Positions 20,901-28,000 of a stretch of 64,000 nt of DNA are shown here, in pieces. The translations under genes were made by a program, and so were the position numbers. Source of the DNA: Symbiodinium natans (lineage: Eukaryota; Sar; Dinophyceae; Suessiales; Symbiodiniaceae); NCBI GenBank assembly GCA_905221605.1, contig CAJNDS010002113.1:807001-871000 (forward strand). The letters run 5' to 3'. Below the pieces are notes generated by a model, which saw only the letters and a program-made list of their open reading frames with translations, had not been told where the DNA came from and made no database searches. How positions within the stretch are numbered: the first letter of the stretch is position 1; every line of letters starts with the position of its first letter.

Positions 20901-23440
20901 AGGAGGGCACTCAAAGCAAATGGGACATCAATGTCTCGGCTGCGTTTCCGCAGATTCGGAGACCGTTCATGTCAAGAGTTGTTTTTGCAGTTCCCGGCTT
21001 GACCCTGCGTGCGTGGACAATGAATGCCACAACCGCAGCCAGACAGCGCCCAAATGCGCCTAGCAACCAATCAACTGCTTCTTGGGCAGAGGAGAAGAGC
21101 GGCAGAGTTGCCGTGACCTGTTCCAGCAGTTTCAAGTGTCAGTTGGATCGGTCTGAACGGTTAGGTCATTAGAACTAGATCTACCCCACCGGGCCTGATT
21201 CGATGTAGTTCGGCTGCTCACAGCACACGCCGGTCTGACGCTTCAGCTTTGTACAAGCTCATGCCCTCTGTGTTGCTTCTTGCTCGGCTCTGACGATGTG
21301 AAATAGTCGGTAATTAGATTGGCGCGGCTGCCCATCATGGTGGCCATTGTGGAAGACGTCGACGACGACGTGTGTCCCGACGTCGAGGTTCATGCGTGAG
21401 ATGATCAGATAGCATCCGCCGTCAGCTTTGCGTTGTTGCATGTTGGCATGTGCAAATCTGGTTTGCTTGATTCCGTTTTACATTTACGTATTTTTGTTTA
21501 CATAATATATATATATATAGATAGATATTTATTTGTTTATTCATTTCTTTGTTTGCATATTTCTATTTATACTCATATTTGTATGTATATGTATATTTAT
21601 ATTCATATTCATATTTATATTTATATTTATATTTATACTCATTTTTATACTTATATTTATATTCACATGTAAAGGTAAATTTATATTTATTTCTGATTTA
21701 TTTATATTGTTATTTATGTTTTTTGCTATTGGTTTCTTCTTCTTTCACATGACTATATTGTTACATTGTTTTCGTCTAGAAATCTTATGATCTTGGTATA
21801 CTCGTATACGTTCATATGACTAGGTTTCCATATTCTTCGAGTCGTAGAAGGGGGCATTCACCCACAGGTGACGGGCTCGTCGGCGAGTGCAGGATCTAAG
21901 CGGCCTCTGGCCGCTGCCCCGCGCAACACGCCATTTGTGTCGCAAGATCGGTTCTTATATGATTACATGGTTGTATTGTAACAGGATGTTATGATATTAC
22001 CATATAAGCATATTAGGAGATTCTTGTAATATTATATCGGGTCGTTGTCAGCCCTAACCCATCCTCCATACACGTCGGAACCCAGGGCCAACGTTTGCAT
22101 TGACGACGATATCGAGGAGGACCGGGGCACGGCGCTTTCGGCAACCATCCGCCGACTTGGCCCCGGTTTCAGGACGTGTGCATCCAGCCGACCAAAGCCA
22201 AAAGAGCTCGGTCTGCGAAAGGCCTGGTGGTCAAGACCTAAACCCGAAACCCTACAAGTTGCTTGCGAGCCGGAGTCAAAAAGCTCAGCCTGAACCATCG
22301 AAACCGGAGTCGCCTTCATGAGAGATGTAGGGTTCAGCGATTGTTCAGTCTGTAGGGAGGCTGAGGCTGTGAGCCTGGATGCTATATTGGGCTCACCGAC
22401 TGAAAATATTGAGACGAGTGTGCACGGAATGTGTCTTGGGCTTCTTCCTGCTCACTCCTCAGCAGGCTTGGGATGCATTCTGATTTGCTTCCCTTTGTCG
22501 AGCAAGTTGGCGCTGACCTTCCTTCAACAAATCCCTAAGCCCGACATGCCAGCCCAAGAGTTGCAATCAGAGCCTGAGCCATCGTTTCCATGGTCTGGTC
22601 ACAACACAAAGCTTACATTACCTTTGGGGGGGGGGGGGGGGGGCAAAAAATGGGTGCAGTGGCCCAACCGTACACCAAAACCCCACCCCAGTTGGCGGAG
22701 GCACTGCTGTCACTGTCGTGGAATCCGATTCTGACAGCTCCAGCTCAGGCTCCGTGAGGGGTTTCCAGGGTTTAGGGTTTAGGGTTTATTTGGGGTACCT
22801 GTTGGAGTCCTGATTGTAAGGGGATCCTACTTTGTGGGGGTCTTTATTAGAGGCTCCATATTTTCGGAAAACCCCAGTCGAAGCCCAGAAGTGCTGAGAG
22901 GGTTCCACCACTGTTCGTGCAGGTCCCTGCCAGGTACCCTTTGCCCCCAGACCACCCTCTTCGGGTTTAGGGTTTAGGGTTAGCGGAGGAGGCAGCTGGC
23001 AGTCATCAAGTCCGGTTTCGAAAGGGTTAGTTCCTGTTCCTACATTCCGGCCGATGGCAAAGAGAACAAGAGGTCGTTGCGCCTTCCACGTGAACGTTTT
23101 GCAGTGCAGTGGACCTACAGACACTTGGGAATCCGAACCTGGCACCCGCGACCCAGAAAGCTCCCTGAGCTCCGAACCTATAGAGGCCCTGTACTCTGGG
23201 CACTCCCATCTTCAGGGATGTTCCCCCTGATACTAACAGTCCTTAGGAGCAATTATAGCACCCCCAAGTATAATCCCTATCAAGGACTGTTAGTATAAGC
23301 GGGGAACATCCCAACCGAAGCCCTTAACCCTAGCAGGCTCTTCTCGCAGCCGTACCCTGAAGCGTCGGGGCGGTGCTGCCGCCGCTGCCGCGCTGCTTTC
23401 GCAGTCCACGCCCTTGGATGTGGACGAGGCAGACATCTGA
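5822..23440 (+). CDS. Ser/Thr protein kinase with Aurora-like activation segment and long C-terminal coiled-coil tail (multi-exon)
   Basis: A protein kinase catalytic domain is spread over about 9.5 kb. Exons encode, in order, the glycine loop (LGRGYFGE), helix C (RSLRHKNIVELHF), the hinge (HIFLGM-EFAEGG), helix E, the catalytic loop (IIHR-DIKPEN), the Mg-binding loop (ADFGWS), the activation end (CGTPDYL-APEM), helix F (ESLDMWEMGVLLWYEM) and the C-lobe end (KRLTAAQAMQHAF). DFGWS is typical of Aurora kinases; the long coiled-coil tail is not. Most junctions are in phase with GC, GT or GA donors. The exon with the ATP-binding lysine is not securely found (candidate near 7489), and the junctions after 13118 and 14552 are unresolved. 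The downstream coiled-coil exons and the stop at 23438-23440 are assigned to the same gene by strand, order and absence of another start, which is an inference. Confidence 0.8.
6231..6331. mobile_element. foldback element family F
   Basis: Contains AATAGGGGTACCCTGAATTT and CCCTATTTTCGGAAAACCCC. Intronic in the kinase gene. Confidence 0.65.
6584..6622. repeat. T(n)G(n) tract
   Basis: A T-run of about 14 followed by a G-run of about 26. Similar tracts occur at 14880-14917, 16227-16251 and, as C(n)A(n), at 53661-53685. Confidence 0.95.
7489..7515 (+). CDS. possible kinase exon with ATP-anchoring lysine
   Basis: The frame reads DLLRAVKT; AVK could be the VAIK-type beta-3 lysine, which must lie between the glycine loop and helix C. 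The phase does not match the flanking exons as read, so this is only a candidate. Confidence 0.25.
7582..7634 (+). CDS. kinase exon: helix C
   Basis: Acceptor CCCAG|G and GT donor at 7635. Reads ITIMRSLRHKNIVELHF, the classic RxLxHxNIVxLHxxF segment. The helix C Glu would be split across the upstream junction. Confidence 0.85.
7898..7932 (+). CDS. kinase exon: strands before the hinge
   Basis: 35-nt exon after CCAAG with a GA donor (G|GACTCT). Reads FDDDSHIFLGM, equivalent to the FxDxxHIYLVM stretch. Phase 1 in, phase 0 out, matching both neighbours. Confidence 0.8.
8194..8235 (+). CDS. kinase exon: hinge
   Basis: Acceptor TAAG|G, GT donor. Reads EFAEGGGMFDLLSK, the usual MEFAEGGxLFDLL hinge and helix D segment. 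14 whole codons. Confidence 0.85.
8831..8875 (+). CDS. kinase exon: helix E start
   Basis: Acceptor ACCAG|G, GC donor at 8876. Reads VGKFTVELAAQHFYE, matching the GxFxExxAxxYFxQ segment that precedes the catalytic loop. 15 whole codons. Confidence 0.85.
9092..9144 (+). CDS. kinase exon: helix E to catalytic loop
   Basis: Acceptor GGAG|G, GC donor. Reads VCDALDYLHNREPKIIH plus the first two bases of Arg. Splicing to the exon at 9447 restores the HRD motif. Confidence 0.9.
9447..9480 (+). CDS. kinase exon: catalytic loop DIKPEN
   Basis: 34-nt exon, acceptor CCCAG|G, GC donor. Completes HR-DIKPENILLDK with the catalytic Asp, Lys and Asn all present. Confidence 0.92.
10383..10490. mobile_element. 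foldback element family A
   Basis: Termini ACTTGGAGGTTCATGGGA and TACCCATGAACC. Lies in the intron just upstream of the DFG exon. The flank 10010-10380 is unusually AT-rich compared with the GC-rich surroundings. Confidence 0.75.
10526..10587 (+). CDS. kinase exon: DFG / Mg-binding loop
   Basis: Acceptor CGCAG|G, GT donor. Reads KLADFGWSNFMENVSY with an intact DFG. The WS after DFG is the Aurora-family form. 62 nt, the longest exon of the catalytic core with a resolved end. Confidence 0.92.
10940..10970 (+). CDS. kinase exon: activation loop CGTPDYL
   Basis: 31-nt exon after AACAG|G with a GC donor. Reads ATFCGTPDYL, the P+1 region. Phase 2 entry fits the DFG exon. The preceding residue becomes Arg. 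Confidence 0.9.
11039..11151. mobile_element. foldback element family B
   Basis: Termini GGGATGTTCCCCCTTATACT and AGTATAAGCGGGGGAACATC. Nested in the kinase intron between the CGTPDYL and APEM exons, so this copy is not itself a whole intron. Confidence 0.85.
11990..12045 (-). repeat. CCCTATA variant array
   Basis: Six or more tandem CCCTATA units directly adjoining CCCTAAA repeats. A locally homogenised variant of the telomere-type heptamer. Confidence 0.9.
12207..12231 (+). CDS. kinase micro-exon: APEM
   Basis: 25-nt exon after CCAAG|G with a GT donor. Reads APEMILGE plus one base, completing CGTPDYL-APEM and then GEG-HNE. The smallest exon in the gene. Confidence 0.88.
12719..12764 (+). 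CDS. kinase exon: helix F
   Basis: Acceptor CGAAG|G, GC donor. Reads HNESLDMWEMGVLL plus part of Trp. The Asp-x-Trp-x-x-Gly-Val signature is intact. Confidence 0.92.
12897..13019 (+). repeat. TTTAGGG interstitial array, about 17 copies
   Basis: Perfect tandem TTTAGGG ending about 16 nt before the acceptor of the next kinase exon. One of the longest perfect arrays in the window. Confidence 0.97.
13036..13118 (+). CDS. kinase exon: helix F to G
   Basis: Acceptor GCAAG|G; reads YEMVVGRSPFGGTSQN then DTCKNILKL. Joins the previous exon as LLW-YEM. The 3' limit (GT at 13119) leaves a phase that does not fit the next exon, so this end is uncertain. Confidence 0.85.
13460..13512 (+). CDS. kinase exon: helix G-H region
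   Basis: Acceptor CTCAG|G and GC donor. Reads SIKLQFPSDIEPSVEDL, matching the KxxIxFPxDxSxxxxDLI stretch that follows helix G. Confidence 0.85.
13813..13902. mobile_element. foldback element family D
   Basis: Left end GGCTTAAGAACCACTAAAAC, right end a G-run followed by TCTTAATC. Matches the copies at 45.3 and 47.8 kb. Confidence 0.65.
14281..14800. other. AT-rich intronic islands flanking a kinase exon
   Basis: 14281-14465 and 14585-14790 are rich in TATT and TTCTAT words, unlike their GC-rich surroundings. The kinase exon at 14513 sits between them. No coding signal is seen in the islands. Confidence 0.6.
14513..14552 (+). CDS. kinase exon: helix H
   Basis: Acceptor GCCAG|G. Reads DCIKSLCKKAPED, equivalent to the DLIxxLLxxDPxxR segment. 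GA donor at 14553 is possible, or the exon continues to a GT at 14573. The junction to the next exon is unresolved. Confidence 0.75.
14880..14917. repeat. T(n)G(n) tract
   Basis: About 14 T followed by about 22 G, 50 nt upstream of the coiled-coil-like exon at 14969. Confidence 0.95.
14969..15018 (+). CDS. coiled-coil-like exon lying within the kinase C-lobe
   Basis: 50-nt segment after AAACAG|G with a GT donor. Reads SKAKLRQEAEITELSR. The exon shape is good, but the peptide does not belong in a kinase domain and lies between helix H and helix I exons. It could be a mutually exclusive exon, a relic or a chance hit. Confidence 0.35.
15157..15207. repeat. near-perfect 25-bp hairpin palindrome
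   Basis: Two 25-nt arms separated by one base with a single mismatch; the centre reads GGTCTATAGGCCCTATAGACC-like. It matches none of the foldback families. Confidence 0.9.
15264..15310 (+). CDS. kinase exon: C-lobe end
   Basis: After CTGACAG with a GT donor. Reads KRLTAAQAMQHAFVR, the conserved RLTAxxALxHPW end of the catalytic domain. Confidence 0.85.
15905..15982 (+). CDS. kinase-gene exon after the catalytic domain
   Basis: Acceptor GACAG|G. Reads FFSPAVPAAPAKKEPTW and continues Cys/Pro-rich. Phase matches the 15264 exon (VRK-FFSP). Likely a flexible linker. The donor is uncertain (possible GA at 15983). Confidence 0.55.
16615..16661 (+). CDS. kinase-gene exon, helical tail
   Basis: 47-nt exon, acceptor GCCAG|G, GC donor. 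Reads ELQEDAGRPSVEAYR. Exits in phase 2, fitting the next exon if that one starts at 17261. Confidence 0.55.
17261..17306 (+). CDS. kinase-gene coiled-coil exon
   Basis: After CGAAG; reads NKARHLARENEILENE in the joined frame, strongly helical and charged. Donor is GA (at 17306) or unclear by one base. Confidence 0.55.
17582..17625 (+). CDS. kinase-gene coiled-coil exon
   Basis: After GCTCAG with a GT donor. Reads AAEEKMELVLAKSRK. Its entry phase does not directly fit the exon at 17261, so a small exon may be missing between them. Confidence 0.5.
18110..18320 (-). repeat. CCCTAAA array with a CCCTAAG block
   Basis: About 25 tandem CCCTAAA units (several CCTGAAC and CCCCAAA variants) ending in six CCCTAAG units. 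The longest telomere-type array in the window. It lies 40 nt upstream of a coiled-coil exon. Confidence 0.97.
18360..18395 (+). CDS. kinase-gene coiled-coil micro-exon
   Basis: 36-nt exon, acceptor CTTAG|G, GC donor. Reads ETELFNLTNELE, a heptad-like helix. Confidence 0.55.
18647..18695 (+). CDS. kinase-gene coiled-coil exon
   Basis: After GCGCAG with a GC donor. Reads EDRVADLKKEQNLLRE, a typical coiled coil with hydrophobic a/d positions. Confidence 0.55.
19361..19430. mobile_element. foldback element family D (short copy)
   Basis: GCTTAAGAAACCCCCCC at the left and GGGGTTAAGATAC at the right, with a C-run and A-run next to the left end. Related to copies at 13.8, 45.3 and 47.8 kb. Confidence 0.6.
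19486..19534 (+). CDS. kinase-gene coiled-coil exon
   Basis: Acceptor GTGCAG|G, GC donor. Reads VQEKLRELQDMEQRLG. Same style as the preceding coiled-coil exons. Confidence 0.55.
20261..20367. mobile_element. foldback element family A
   Basis: Termini ACTTGAAGGTTTATGGGTAG and CTACCCATAAACGTCCAAG. A clean inverted pair with complementary changes (TTTATG/CATAAA), which suggests a conserved hairpin. Confidence 0.8.
20415..22080. other. intronic stretch with weak exon candidates only
   Basis: A segment at 20416-20460 could encode LVRSSEKRTHQSAR. ORFs at 20769-21172 have no motif. 21480-21830 is an AT-rich TATT/TTTATA tract that yields Ile/Tyr/Phe-rich spurious ORFs. Nothing firm is supportable. 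Confidence 0.4.
22086..22159 (+). CDS. kinase-gene acidic exon candidate
   Basis: Acceptor CCCAG|G, GC donor at 22160. Reads ANVCIDDDIEEDRGTALSAT then IRRL. Good boundaries, no known domain. Confidence 0.45.
22787..22875. mobile_element. foldback element family F
   Basis: Reads TTATTTGGGGTACC at the left and ATTTTCGGAAAACCCC at the right, like the other family F copies. Confidence 0.65.
23157..23216 (+). CDS. penultimate exon of the kinase gene
   Basis: After CCCAG; reads SSLSSEPIEALYSGHSHLQ and ends on G before a GA donor that is the first base pair of a family B element. Phase 1 exit matches the terminal exon. Ser-rich tail. Confidence 0.6.
23215..23316. mobile_element. foldback element family B forming an intron (introner-like)
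   Basis: Terminal repeats GGGATGTTCCCCCTGATACT and TATAAGCGGGGAACATCCC. The element supplies the GA donor and nearly the whole predicted 120-nt intron (23217-23336), with the AG acceptor only 20 nt past its right end. Flanking reading frames join in phase. Confidence 0.65.
23337..23440 (+). CDS. terminal exon of the kinase gene
   Basis: Acceptor TAGCAG|G. Reads GSSRSRTLKRRGG, then an Ala run, then LLSQSTPLDVDEADI and a TGA stop at 23438-23440. Basic patch followed by an acidic end. Confidence 0.6.
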
Positions 23441-25060
23441 CTCGGAAATAGACGTCGGGATGGTTTTTACATACCACGGTAGAAAAAATATGCCCAAAAA
23501 AAACAAGTACCTCGGTTCCGGGTGCATGTAATGCTCTGGGTCACGAGTATGGAGTTTTTGTTGTTCTGTTCTGTGCGCATGAGAGTCGAGACTATATTGC
23601 GTTGCTCTCGTTCAGGCTCGATTTGCATATTGTAAGCCGCACTTGCCTGTAGGCAACGGGCAACAGGTAGAACCAGCATCAAGTGACCAATGTTGCTGAT
23701 GGATTGTGGGCTTGCGCGTCAGGGGGGGGGGGGGAAGCACTAACTAGCAGTGTTCAGATTCGGTGGTTCGATGTGGATGTGCTTTTACTTACACGCAACA
23801 ACTGAGAGAGGCATGCACCGAACGCATGTTGCATAGCCTGCGGTGTACAACATGAGTCACCACCGGTTTGCGGCTCGACTAGGTTTTTTTGCTTGCTCAC
23901 AAGCACGGTTCGTGTTTTGGGTGTGAAGACTCCAACACATTTTGCCAGCATGCTTGGAACTCCTGTGTGTGTCTACAAGACAACCTTTGTGCGAGTACCC
24001 AGGGCATCAAGAGCAGAACAGCTTCCCATAGAGTTCGGTTCCGACCCCTGGTTGATGATGGGCTTACACCCTAATCCCTGAACACGACATCTTAAGGTTC
24101 TAACCTCTGCACACATCACATGAAAGTCTTGAGCACGATTCCAACCCTTTTCAAAACAATTCTGCCACAGGCAGAGACATCGAGCACAAGCCCATACAAC
24201 CCTTGTGGGGCAGAAGGGGCCGTATTTTCACTAGCCTCAGAGTAGAAAGTCGTGAAGCTTGACAAGGCTTCCCGGCTTGTTTCGCGCACGCTGACGCTCC
24301 CGACGCTCTGCAGCGAGATTGGGTTCTAAGCCCCAGAGTCCGAAGCATCGCGGTTAGGGTTCCCTGCATTGAAGCTGAGAGTTCTGTGTCTCCCTCCTGG
24401 GGCGACCACCCAAAACGAGCACTTGTTAGAGTTTTTGGGCGCGGGCCCTCAATAGACCTCGACATCGGAACAGCAGATTTACCAGCACCAACGGCCATTC
24501 ACATGATTTCCGGGAGATCCTTTTGAGAGGCATGTGCTGAAGTCAGATGAAACCAGTCACGAGACAAGTTCTGCCCACCTTGGCTGATGCCCCAAGTCTT
24601 TGACCACAGACATGCCCCTCTAATGATGAAGGGAACCGGCTTGGAGCCCTTTCATGGGTTCTCTTTGAGAGAGGGGTTGGGGAGTTCTAGGGCTCAGAAG
24701 GCTTCCATGGATTTACATCTGGAGTCCTCAGTTTCGGATTGGTAGTTGGCGTTGGTTCGGGCTACTGGTAGTAACCTCAAGAGCTTCCCCAGCCGCAACC
24801 CTTGACTCCGACGCCTCTTCCCGCCCCGTGGCTTCCAACAGCCTAGCAAGGCCGTTTCCCAGCAAAAAACAACTTCGCGGTTAAGAACCCTGCGTGCCCC
24901 AAACCCCTATGCCCCAATTAAGACCTGAACACTGATGCTGGGTCAACTCCCTCAATCCTCCCCTAAACCCTAAACCCTAAACCCTAAACCCTAAACCCTA
25001 AACCCTAAACCTAAACCCTAAACCCTAAACCCTAAACCCTAAACCCTAAACTCCTACCCA
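23441..25060. other. probable intergenic or 5' region, no firm exon
   Basis: Lies just past the kinase-gene stop. ORFs at 23889-24081 (plus) and 24498-24151 (minus) show no motif. A CCCTAAA array starts at 24962. Confidence 0.45.
24962..25055 (-). repeat. CCCTAAA interstitial array
   Basis: About 13 tandem units with one shortened unit, immediately upstream of an exon candidate at 25063. Confidence 0.97.
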
Positions 25061-25062
25061 AG

Positions 25063-25096
25063 GACGAGCTTTGCCGGGCCCTTGCAGCACGAGGGC
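25063..25096 (+). CDS. exon candidate DELCRALAARG
   Basis: After CCAAG|G with a GC donor. Short helical peptide. No family recognised. Confidence 0.4.
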
Positions 25097-28000
25097 GGCC
25101 TCGTGGTTGTCATGGCCGCGCCTTTTCTGAGGATGGCGTCAATGTTTAAAAAGTTAGGGTTTAGGGTTTAGGGTTTAGGGTTTAGGGTTTAGGGTTGCAT
25201 GTCTGCCGGCAGCCCCAAAGTCGCTGCTCAAAAGGTTCAGGGTCCAGGGCTTTTCTGGTCTGAGGGTGACATTGGGGGTTTGGGTTGAGAGTGGATGGTT
25301 TTGCTTGGGTTTACAGGGTGTGCAACGCGTCGCGCAGCCTCTGGGATTATTGAGAAAGCTGGGTTTATCTGGGCTCGTACAGCATGCCTTATAAGGTTCA
25401 GGCTTATCGGGCTCAGAGGGCGTTTATGTTGTTCAGGGTTTATTGCGCTTAACAGGCCTTATGCGGTTCAGAGCTGGAATTAAGAGGGCTTTTGAACTTA
25501 TCGTGCCCATTCTGCTAAAGACTTTCTGCAAGTGGGAACATCGGATTTTGGGTTGTAGGCTTGTGGAATGGAAAAGGCCTGCTTTGCTGTTCGATGTTTT
25601 CTTCCAGGTTTCGGAGTGTGCTATAAGTTTTCGCGTATATAAGTATGTATGTGTACATATGAACATATGTACATACTCTGGGCCTCTAGATAAATACTTA
25701 GGTATATATGCATTTTATGTTCGATTTTTCAACATGGAGATGGGCTGCACACACCGGCGTTTGTTGTTTGGTTGAGGTCCAGGCAAATTCATCAGCAACG
25801 ACCAGCATATGGCATCGGGAGAGAATAGGATCGCGTGCAGAGTGGCGCAGAAGGTTGCAGAGATTTTGCGGTCCGGACAACTCGTAGCTTGTTTTGTTGA
25901 TGCTTTGCCTTCACCTCAGGAAACTGGTGCCAATATCAGTGTTCAGCAGGGGGCATCTGCCACAGACACGGCTGTCTCTGTGGAAGGCCCGGGGTCAAGA
26001 AGAAGACACAGTCTTGTAAAGCAATCCAAACCCGTATGCCCCACGCAATGCCCATAATCCTCGGGTTCACATACGGGGGTTTACGATACTAGGGGTACCT
26101 TATTGGGGTCCTTATTATACGGGAATATTATTTGGGGGTCTAGGTTAGGGCCCCCTATTTTCGTAAGCCCCCATATGAAACAGGGTTTATGGTACTGTTA
26201 TTGGTGAGTGTATATAGGGTTCCTTTATAATATTGGTGAGTGTATATACCTGGTGTCCTTTCGGGGGTACAAGAAATATAAACCCTACTTCATATCAGCG
26301 TCAGAGCTTTGGGAAAAATGGGGCCTGGAGGCACCAGCGAAGCTGTTGGCAAAGCTGCCGCGCAGATCCAGCAGTTGTATGATGAGTTCGCCGAGGCTTC
26401 TCCATCACTGCTGATTTCTATATCATCCCCCTTGCGAATTATTTTGTATGTTTGTTCATATAAAACCCAAGAGGATATTAAAAAAATGATATTTTTACTA
26501 ATGTGCTAAGGGGAGTATAGATTTATTGCCATGGCAGTTCCAGAAAAATGTGACCATCAGCCTGCCGCAGGGCTGTTTGAGCTTAGTTAGAGTCTTTCGA
26601 TCAGGCAGATGCGTAGTTGCAGGCCAGGCCAAGCATCGTGCGTTTGTGTGTGCACAAGGTGAGGACCAGCGTTTTCTTTGCAGAGCTTGTGTTTGACTTC
26701 GGCTAGCAGGCTTAGATCCTGATGCGAGTTGTTGATATCATTGGGGGTATTGTTAGTATAAGCCCTCAGGTCCGCAGGCATTCTGACGAAGCCATGAAAC
26801 CTTGCTAACCCAAGAACACGATGTTCTTGCCCTGGGAAAGTTGGCAAGTCATGGACCACAACAGGTCCATGGTAAGGCCGCAAACCCTAAACCCTAAGCC
26901 CTAAACCCTAAGCCCTAAACCCTAAGCCCTCAGCCCTAAAGCCCTAAAGGGTTTGGGCAGGCCGAGCGGAAGGCGAAGCTACAAGCCGACTGCGAACACA
27001 TGGAATGCTGGCCGCACCGCATCCCCAGGGCTCCAAGTATACAAATAGTATCTACATTGGGGTCTAAGGGTTTAGGGTTTAGGAAAAAAGGGTTTAGGCT
27101 TTAGGGTTTCGGGTTCAGGGTTTAGGGTTTAGGGTAAAGTCTATACCTCGTAACTACTTTGGGCTGTTTGGAGCCTTAGGGCGTAGCATCTCTTGAAGCT
27201 TCGTTTTCCTAGAGGCACTTCGCAATCAGGGCGTGTTCTTGCAAAGACGTCTCAGAGTAGTTGCTGGCCACCTGGCATAAGCCTTCATTCAACCCCCTAG
27301 GCCGCCCAATACACTTGACTAAACCCCTGAACCCTTAAAACCCCTGAACCATAGAGGGCTTCTTAGGGGTATTGGGCTCCCCTTGACCAGCTCTCCGGGA
27401 ACGGGGAGATGCAGAGTTGGCACCCTAGATTTTATGGTTTAGGATTTAGGGTTCATAGCTCTTGGGGTCGTTACGTCCCTAATATGGGCCCTTAATTGGG
27501 CCTGTAAAACCCAAGGGCCCATACTTCAGAACCCGTTAAAAAAAGAAGGTGAGGGACCAGGGTGTATGGCTGACAACATGATGAGCAATTCCAGGATCCC
27601 TGCAAGCCTTTTGTAAACGGTTTGCAGGTATTGAGGTGGTTGTCACGTTCACCCGGCACTGGAGGGAACGCTACTCCATCTTCCCCAAGCAAACCTTGGT
27701 GATTGCTGGAGCCCTTTAACCCCTAAGCCCTAGGCTACATGAACGAGTATTTAATTAGGGGTGTGGGGGGGGGGAATATTTTCAGCCGAACCGAAGCCGC
27801 CCCCAAAAAAGGACCAGGTGGAAATCCCGCAGAAGCTTTTGAGCGCGGCCGTGGGCCCCAACGGCTCCGACTTGCCAAAGGTAAGCCGACTTGGAGAAGC
27901 ATGCAGTAGAGGGCTTGGGGGTTTAGGGTTTAGGGTTAGGGTTTAGGGTTTAGGGTTTAGGGTTTAGGGCTGCTAGTAAGGGTGTTTTGGTTGCGCGCCG

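Noticed and set aside
21433..21790. Plus-strand ORFs rich in Tyr, Ile and Phe that look like membrane helices
   Set aside because: They are produced by a TTTATA/TATTCA low-complexity tract with no splice sites or motifs.
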